Below, in pieces: positions 57,101-64,000 of a DNA stretch of 64,000 nt. Both the position numbers and the translations under genes were made by a program. Origin of the DNA: Grosmannia clavigera kw1407. Lineage: Eukaryota > Ascomycota > Sordariomycetes > Ophiostomatales > Ophiostomataceae. The stretch is taken from the NCBI RefSeq assembly GCF_000143105.1, contig NW_014040837.1:1612001-1676000 (forward strand), written 5' to 3'. How positions within the stretch are numbered: position 1 is the first letter of the stretch; every line of letters starts with the position of its first letter. The notes under the pieces were generated by a model, which saw nothing but the letters and a program-made list of their open reading frames with translations, was not told the DNA's origin and searched no databases.

Positions 57101-58463
57101 GGACTCCTCTATCATCAATTCCCGGTGTGTACGAGTACGGAGTAAAGAGCGCACGCACCCTCGACATGATGTCACAGTAAGGGAACGTGATCGGCAAGTA
57201 TCGGTAGGTATATTCAGAACATGCTGGGCACATCCTCCTGCGGTTGTGAGCCCGCTACGGCCCGCTATGACGGGTGCTAATTACGCCAGCATTAACAGAG
57301 CTTCGCCAAAAAAAAAAAAAACAAGTGCATTTTTGTCATGCCCGTTACAATGGCACATCGTAGACTGTAATTGTTACGGCAAACCCTCCAAATTGTGTAG
57401 CCGCTACATTCCAGTAGGAGGTAACGTTTGTTTGTCTCCAGCTCTAACCGCCGTGCCCTCCCTCTCAGTGAGTACAAGGCTTTTAGGCCATCCATATACA
57501 GCAAGACTAGTTTGGGGGGGTTTTGCTCAATAGAATAGTGTCAAACATTGCTCTCCTTGCATTACCTCCCGTGCCATTCGCACGACTGGCTGATGGGTGT
57601 ATGACCTGTTTTATGGCACTTTGTAGCATGTCCCATGCCGAGTCCACCGCCGAAACCCCTCGTTAGCCAGTATATTACAATGCCATGGGTGGACTCCGTA
57701 GATGCAGGTGAATCCCCCGATTGTGTCACAGGCGGAACGAAGCCCAACAAAAGTCTCCAAAATCCGCTATTCTCGGACAGACCAATCTGCTCGATTGACG
57801 AGAAATCAAGCTGAAAGCAAATGCTTTTTCTTGAAAAAGACTTGAAAAGGCTGGGTGAGAACTGTGGCGGGGTTTGGGTTTTAGCGCCGGGTAATATGTT
57901 TTCCTCGAAAAACAGCAGCTGCCGCATCGGCCCCGGCTTCGGAGATGCGCTATTCAGAAGCTGAGCTGAGGGGAAAGTCGGTCAATCGGACTGCAGAAAG
58001 CAGCAAACGACGTGACTGCATTGTACAGAGTAGTATGGAGTATATGACGAGTTTGAATACTCGTATATTACGTTCCTTACGAGTAAAGCTGTGCCAAACA
58101 GCAGTAAGAATGGAATCGTACGGTGACAATACAAACACCCGGCCTCCAGCTGACAAAGCAACGCTATTGCAATACAGAAAATCGGCGAAATATTGACCGG
58201 AACCTGCAATAGCTTGTATTTTCGCGTTTGCATTCTGCAAAACTGCCACAAACTACGCAAGCGAACTGGAAGAGAATTAGGGACTTGACAGAATCCGGTC
58301 ATTATATGCCCCTAGTTGTTCACCCCAGCGTGAACGGACCAGCTGGCAACGAAGAAATAACTCCCCTTCTTATCTCGATCCAGCAACCCCCGCCTCTACC
58401 GACCGTCCTGCCGAACTCCTTCGTCATAGCCACTACGCCCCGCAACACTCCATCACTGCCCGC
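54127..58463. other. Long gene-free stretch (4.3 kb)
   Basis: Several overlapping open frames on both strands (for example 55585-56112 and 57042-57533) have no domain pattern, and none stands out from the others. It holds the (GTACTC) microsatellite at 55511-55542, a poly-A run at 57306-57320, and scattered TACGGAGTA words. It includes promoters for both flanking genes. Confidence 0.5.
55511..55542. repeat. Hexanucleotide microsatellite (GTACTC)n
   Basis: About five units of GTACTC/ACTCGT with one ACT slip; each unit contains the half-palindrome seen elsewhere in the intergenic DNA. Confidence 0.75.
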
Positions 58464-58879
58464 ATGGCCGGCCTCTTCTTCTGGCGCGTAGGCGCCCTGT
58501 ATGGTGCGACAGCCGTGGCGATGGGCGCCTTTGGGGCACACGGCCTGAAAAAACATATCACCGATCCGCGGAAGCTCAACAGCTGGTCCACGGCCGCCCA
58601 CTACCAGGTGCGAGATCCATGTATTCCCTTCTGGGTCCGCTCTCCTGACTGACGTCACAGCTCGCTCACTCGGTTGCTTTATTGGTGGCGCATGGCCATC
58701 CTGTGGCTGGCTCGCTCTTTACGGCCGGCATGACCTTGTTCAGCGGCAGTATCTATGCCCTAACGCTCGATCCCGAGCGCTTTAAGTGGATGGGGCCCGT
58801 GACGCCCGTCGGTGGACTGTGCTTTATCCTCGGGTGGCTTTCACTGATCTTTAGCCGTGGTGCCGTCCTGCGCATTTGA
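58464..58879 (+). CDS. TMEM256/DUF423 family small membrane protein
   Basis: Four-helix membrane protein of the DUF423/TMEM256 family, conserved from bacteria to humans; its role is poorly known. An intron at 58608-58660 gives 363 nt, 120 aa. The N-terminus MAGLFFWRVGALYGATAVAM is followed by GAFGAHGLKKHI, the family hallmark (GAFGAHGL), and then AAHYQLAHSVALL across the splice junction. TLFSGSIYAL and the PVTPVGGLCFILGWLSL segment with conserved Gly complete the fold. The length is as usual for the family. The start Met gives the expected first helix. The frame is intact. Confidence 0.93.
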
Positions 58880-59353
58880 TCTAACGGCTGCCGTAGTTGT
58901 GCATTGCTTGCTTGACTTATGGGGGCCCCTTTTGGCTTTCGTTGTTTTCGTTGCTTTCACAACTCACTTTGCCATGTAGCTTGTCATGAAATACTGCAAG
59001 ATACTCGACTGAACCATATAAATACTCCTTGGTTCCAAACCTTCTTTTCCGTCTTTGACTTCTAATCTAAGGTGGCTTTTCATACGAACTCGCCGTTATT
59101 GCTGATAGTCTCAAGTTTTATATCGCTCTTTGTCCAGCTGGAATACAACTATCGGGGAAAAAGTATGTCTCCTTGCTCCATCTCGACGGCATGTACCGCG
59201 TTCTGGCATACTTCTGCTTCTGGTCTTGAAGTGACGTCTTCTCTACAGTAATTCCTGCAGCTGAGACTGTCTCCGCACGCCCTCGCTTCACGTACGTCTG
59301 TCGGACCCATACCCTAGTCTTTAATGGGAAGCAACACAAGCGGCACGTGCCGG

Positions 59354-60250
59354 CTAGCGGTACAATAGGATGAAATCGATACGACTGGCAGCCATGTAGG
59401 CTTCAAGAACATCCTTGCGATCGGTTACGTCGGCAAAGTTTAACGGAAAGTAGAACGCACTGCTTGCCAGGTACGCGTAGTCGGTGGGCAGATTCCTGCC
59501 GTAGGCCGGCCTGCAGCACAGCGGCTGCAGCAGCGAGGCCAAAAGCACCACCTGCAGCTCGAAAAAGTTGCGGACTATAAGAAGACAGCCCGGTGTGCTT
59601 TGGTTGTGTTTGCCTGCAAGGCAATGAATGTCGGCTGTAGCGGCAGAGAGATCGGGGATGCACTTGGCATCATAGGGAGGCGAACAAGTTTCGGCTCGAC
59701 GATAATGAAAATGTGAGACAGACGTTGACGACCAGCACAGATATGACTATGGGGGAGTCCCATCAAAGTAGGAGCCGTCATGCTGACTGAGATCAGCACG
59801 AGGACGACGGCGGCCGAGCCGGACAGGATGCCCTAAATTTCGTTCTTGCGAGATCCTTCTGCGAAGGTTCAGGTAGGCAGCTTGAGCGACAGCAGATGGA
59901 CAGTTATGCAGCCAGCAAGCACGCCCAACGGCGGTTGGCTAGCATAATAGAGGTGCCAGCCCACGAAATTGTGTCCTGTGTGTCGAGGTCGCGGGAGATG
60001 GAAGGAGCGACACGCTGATGCCATTCTGGTCGATGAAGGCGATCATCAGTGCGGTGGCTAGGGTGAGAAATACGACGAGCAGCTTGCGCCTCAGAAGCAG
60101 GTCTGTCCAACTATACAGCGCCTTCTCCCGTGCCGACTGCTGCTTGTGCAGCGTGCTGTCAATGGCCTTGGCTGCGACTGCTACGCTGGCCTGTGTCCTC
60201 TTCTTCCTGGTTGCCTTTCCCCTCTTCTGTTGCTGTCCAAAACTAATCAC
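59354..60250 (-). pseudogene. Truncated DHA2-type MFS transporter
   Basis: The 5' part (60250 down to about 59930) encodes a basic N-terminus and helix 1 of a 14-helix transporter (LLVVFLTLATALMIAFIDQN, then GISVSL). A one-base shift follows and the continuation SISRDLDTQDTISWAGTSIM reads in another frame. The 3' part (59600-59354) shows the C-terminal family pattern RAAGGAFGLAAAAAVLQAGL and, after a further shift, NLPTDYAYLASSAFYFP and DVLEAYMAASRIDFILLY. The middle ten or so helices are missing: only about 0.9 kb remains of an expected 1.6 kb or more. It is a clear relic of a drug or metabolite efflux pump. Confidence 0.65.
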
Positions 60251-62450
60251 GTGCTCCCCGTTTCAGTACGAGAGTTGCAGGTACCTCAAGATTACGGCCC
60301 ACGAGCCTTGAGAGCTGTTAATCGAAGCACTGCCGAGGCCATGAGGTGGGACCGCAAGTGTCGGGCTCCCCCAGATCGCTGGGGCGATCGGTACCGGATG
60401 CAGCACGGCGGCTAGGCATTCAATTTATGCCATACAGGGGGCGATACCGCGCGAGCACCAGTAACGAAAACGGTAGCCATTTAGCAAATCGCGCTTAGGA
60501 GATAGCCGAAACGTCAAGCAAGGATCACATCTTCTTAAGAAAACCGAAAAGGATGCTGTCAAATTAGCGGCGTCAGTCCCAATCGGTGGCGATTTACGGA
60601 GCATTCCGTACGTAATGGAGTTGAAGCCCTACAACCTCTTGCCCAGTCGGCGCTATCGGCTCCGAAATGGCTGCCTCCATAGGAACTGGCATGTACTCAT
60701 ATGCCTCGGTAGCCGCAGACGGCAAAACAGTTGGGCCACATTTGTTTCTGTGGCCTGCAATGCAGTGACAGGTGAACCGGAGGCTGGCTCGTAACGAAGG
60801 CTACCTATTTTTGTACTCGTATCATCCATCTTACATTTGCCTAGCTAGATGTGCGTTAATATACCTCATAGGGTCTTCCTATGCATCTACCAGAAGACGG
60901 CCTTGCTTTCGAATATAACAAGTGGGGGGCGAACCCGGTAGACAAGGTAAAAACGTCCAGTGATACTCCGTATAGCACCGTAATTGTTTATATCTGCATA
61001 GTAAGATATGATACGGGTCTATGCCTATACTTCATTGGCTAATAATCACCGCTAGTCCGATTCAAGAAGACCGCTATAATTCTGCCGACTAAATTATATC
61101 CGGGTTTGCAACTAAAACCTTGGTAAGGTGTCTGTTTAATTGTCTGTGTATTTATTGAAAAACAACGGGAAATGTGTGAGGGGGAATAATGAAAAGGCTG
61201 TAGAACAAACCATCCTCGTAGTAGTGCCATTGATGCTGGTAACACGGAGTACTGTTAGTGTATATATACTCCGTATATTTAGACGAATATTTGTCTGAGG
61301 CGGTGAGCAAACTGTGTATCTTATCTCACGGAGTTTTTTGGGTTTTTTTTGGCGAGACGGGTCAGAGTGATTGTCTACCAGTTATGGATTTTCTTATGTC
61401 TCAATCCGTACTCCATCCGGAGGGACTCCGTACATCGCTGGGGCGAGCAAGCATCAGCAGGCTGTCGTATGACGTAAGTCTACCAGTAAGAAACAACAAA
61501 ACCCGGCTTGTCTCGAAGATGTAAACGAAGCAGAACATAACTCGACGCACCTAGATTCGCATTCCGTTTTCACCATTGGGTGATTCTGTCGTCACGCAGA
61601 ATTTAACCCCTGCAGCGCGTCCACTAAATATTACCGCAACCCATTTTCATATATTTCGTTTTATTTCTCCCTCTGCCTCGGTAAATTTCACGCGGAATGA
61701 GGCCGGGTAAGTCTGGTGAGATACGAGTACTTGTACGGTGCAATGCACTATCTCCTGCCACCCGTGCATTAGTATTAGCTTCATTTCGAAACCAAAGCCA
61801 AGATACGTGGGGTTTCCGAGTTGTACTCGTAAGCTGTGGACTGTACGGCGTACGGCGTGCTCGTACTCGCGCAGACATCGCTCTGAATCAGTGTCCGCTG
61901 CCCACCAGTCGTGATTGCCATATTCGCCTGTAAGAGTACTCCGTACTACTTCCTTTTCGGCCTCAGGTTGCCTTCTCGTCAGCAACAGCTTCTTATCCCT
62001 TTCCCCAGCAATTGCCTCCTTCTGCCCCTTCTGCGGTCTTCCCGATTTGCATGTTTTTTGAGGGTCGTGACATTTTGGGGTCCCCATACTCCTGCAGCTA
62101 ATAGCGTTGTCGGCCTAGCTTGCTCTGCCGCACCAGGTCCTCTGGCAGCCAGCGTCTTTTTTAGGGTCTTGTACTCAAAAAGCAACCGCTCCGCTCCTGC
62201 CCTTCCCAAACCATCTTCTTCCCACCGTACCTTCCCTGCGTCGGTGGCCTTTTTTGCCAGGGCTCCGTTGCGCCTTCTGCTGCGACATCCGAGAACGACC
62301 GCCCAAGCCTGTTCCTACCTTCATACGCGGCGAAGCGCGAGAGTGCCTAGGACGAATGTGAGACGAAACCGTTTCTGGTCGGACAAAGAAATTTCGGCCT
62401 GCTTTTTGGGGCTAAATAAATAAATAAATAACTAGTCCAGTCCACGCGAG
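60251..62450. other. Intergenic, no gene seen
   Basis: Carries TACGGAGTA-type words (near 60600, 60965, 61245, 61268, 61425 and 61940). The last 500 bp before 62451 are C/T-rich (for example 61975-62045) as expected for a long fungal 5' leader. Confidence 0.5.
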
Positions 62451-64000
62451 ATGGACGCAAGACAGCCACCTCTCCCGGCGCCACCACCGCCACCGCTCTC
62501 GTCATCTCAACATCCCTATTCTCGCAACGCCCCGTCGCCTATGTATAGTCGGCAAGCGTACCCTCCACCCTCGACCTCGCGTTCACCCCCATCCGCCGTC
62601 TATGCAGATCGACACCACGCGCATCAGCGGCGGCCGTCAGACTCGTCGTACCATTCTCGGTCGCGCTCTTCTTACCTGCCGCCTCACATAAATACCGAAT
62701 CGACAGCTACGATATTATCAGCATCAATATCAACGTCAACATCCGCATCCACATCCGTATCCGTATCCGCATCAGTACCGACATCAGTGTCGGCTTCAGC
62801 TTCAACCTCTCGACTCGTATCAGGCCTGCGAAACCACCCCGGCCACGCTCGCCATCCAAGCGCGCCGTGCCTGTCGACTCCAGTTCTCATCGGCCCTCCA
62901 GCGCCTCAGCAGTCTGCCTCGCCGCCGCCGCCGCCGCCGCCTGCAATGCAGGGAAGCGGCCAGGGTGGCCCTGCCCATCCACTCGGCCCCGGCCCTCTCT
63001 CACAAAACTCACTTAACCCATTCTCACTTCCGCCACCGCGTCCTCTCGCCATGCCCATCAGCGGCCCTCCTCCGGCATATCCCCCGTCGCGTGAACTGCC
63101 TTCGCTAAACTCGATTCAGCGAGCAGGCAGTTCCGGGAGCTCCATGTCGATTTCTTCTATGCTTGGTGGTCCCCCATCTCACGTACGAGACGCCTCTGCT
63201 TCGGGCCCTCCGACAGCCGGCCCTGGGGGTACCTACGTGTCGCCAATTCACGCGTCGCCTCGCATATCTTCGGCCGCGACAGATTATGGCCCCTACCGAC
63301 GGCCGCAGACGCCGCCCGAACATCAGCGACCCCCATATGATGGGAAAGATCCTAGGGGGCCCAGCTCAAACGTTGCTGCCTCACCCCAGCAACAAACATA
63401 TGTGACCACTCCCGAGATACCCCGATACGGCACTCCCCAGTCGTATCCTCATCAACACGGCCCTCCGAATGACCAGCAAGTCCGGATGGCTGCTGTAGCG
63501 ATTCCTCCTCGTCCCGGTAGCATACCACCTACCCGACCTCTGGATCAGCACAGCAGGCTTGGAGGTCCCCCTCCTGGACACTCGGAGCCCATGTACTCCG
63601 CGCGCGGCCCTGAATACAGTCCCGAAAAGCACGGTCGGAACCACAAGTACGAGGATCAACCACCGCAACACCAGCGCGCTCTACCATACTTGTCGGAAAG
63701 AGAACGAGAACGAGAGCGTGAGCGTGAGCGGGAATGGGAGCGCGAACGCGAGCGTGAACGCGAGCGTGAACGGGAACGGGAGCGTGAACGAGAACGGGAG
63801 CAGCGAGAAAGACAGGCTCACGAATTAGAGCTGGTCGGGAGAGAGAGAAGAGACCGGGCTACGACAATCGGATCAGATCCCGGTCGTCCGCCTCAAAGCG
63901 TGCATGCGTCGGAGTACATGCATCGGCCTCAGCAGTCGTCTACCTATGGCCGTCAACCAGAACTCCGCGAACATCTCTCTTGGCCACGCCAGCCCTACGA
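62451..64000 (+). CDS. N-terminal part of a large Pro/Ser- and Arg-Glu-rich protein (runs off the window)
   Basis: One uninterrupted frame from ATG at 62451 to the window edge (516 codons, no stop). The product is of low complexity. It opens with a Pro-rich start (MDARQPPLPAPPPPPLSSS), then a Ser/Ala/Val/Thr run from a degenerate 6-bp DNA repeat (62713-62800) and a poly-Pro tract near residue 160. A short SSMSISSMLGGPP motif lies near residue 232. Further Pro/Gln-rich sequence and a 40-residue (Arg-Glu)n stretch follow (about 63700-63810), with QERQAHELELVGRERRDR after it. Such architecture is common in fungal nuclear regulators and RNA-processing factors, but I do not recognise the gene, and the folded domain must lie beyond the right edge. 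The start is supported by codon use and the C/T-rich leader. Confidence 0.8.
   Translation, partial: MDARQPPLPAPPPPPLSSSQHPYSRNAPSPMYSRQAYPPPSTSRSPPSAVYADRHHAHQRRPSDSSYHSRSRSSYLPPHINTESTATILSASISTSTSASTSVSVSASVPTSVSASASTSRLVSGLRNHPGHARHPSAPCLSTPVLIGPPAPQQSASPPPPPPPAMQGSGQGGPAHPLGPGPLSQNSLNPFSLPPPRPLAMPISGPPPAYPPSRELPSLNSIQRAGSSGSSMSISSMLGGPPSHVRDASASGPPTAGPGGTYVSPIHASPRISSAATDYGPYRRPQTPPEHQRPPYDGKDPRGPSSNVAASPQQQTYVTTPEIPRYGTPQSYPHQHGPPNDQQVRMAAVAIPPRPGSIPPTRPLDQHSRLGGPPPGHSEPMYSARGPEYSPEKHGRNHKYEDQPPQHQRALPYLSEREREREREREREWEREREREREREREREREREREQRERQAHELELVGRERRDRATTIGSDPGRPPQSVHASEYMHRPQQSSTYGRQPELREHLSWPRQPY

Noticed and set aside
1..64000. tRNA genes, rRNA or CRISPR arrays
   Set aside because: I looked for A/B-box pairs (GGTTCGA-type), rRNA words and regularly spaced repeats and saw none. 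The only regular array is the coding repeat at 212-355.

Overview
The window looks like nuclear DNA of a filamentous ascomycete, most likely a Sordariomycete. The genes are separated by long non-coding stretches and interrupted by short introns (about 50-140 bp) with GT...CTRAC...AG signals. They include typical fungal families: Zn2Cys6 regulators, a HET-domain protein, a Pth11/rhodopsin-type receptor, 2EXR, a fused alpha-beta tryptophan synthase, family 4 rhamnogalacturonan lyase and Yos9. All assignments were read by eye from the sequence. For nine genes I placed introns by hand, and the spliced length is an exact multiple of three in each.

Layout. 0-21.4 kb is an accessory, secondary-metabolism-like region. 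It starts at the left edge with a small secreted precursor carrying three tandem Kex2-ended repeats (a candidate fungal RiPP/KEP precursor). It continues with an ABCC transporter (1456 aa), an MFS transporter (509 aa), a Zn2Cys6 regulator (806 aa), a HET-domain gene with a broken frame, an O-methyltransferase broken by a 14-bp tandem duplication, a Pth11-like receptor with two Gln-to-stop changes, and relics of a DHA2 transporter. 22.2-24.4 kb holds the fused tryptophan synthase. 26.5-41.5 kb is mostly intact genes: a 2EXR protein, a polytopic membrane protein, a CM1/centrosomin-type microtubule-organizing protein, a second Zn2Cys6 regulator (768 aa) and the ERAD lectin Yos9 with a C-terminal KDEL. 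41.5-47.6 kb has no convincing gene but contains a 235-bp MITE-like element and a 0.68-kb inverted-repeat element with a decayed reading frame. 47.6-64 kb carries a secreted rhamnogalacturonan lyase, a C2H2 protein, a TMEM256/DUF423 protein, a second decayed DHA2 transporter, and the start of a large Pro/Ser/Arg-Glu-rich protein that runs off the right edge.

How the genes may work together. The left part has what a fungal RiPP or other metabolite locus would need: precursor, two export pumps, methyltransferase, pathway-type regulator. No DUF3328/UstYa-type oxidase is visible, and several members are decaying, so the cluster is either cut by the window edge or eroding. The remaining genes are independent. 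The intergenic DNA is full of a short palindromic word (TACTCCGTACGGAGTA and halves of it), which is absent from the conserved coding exons I read.
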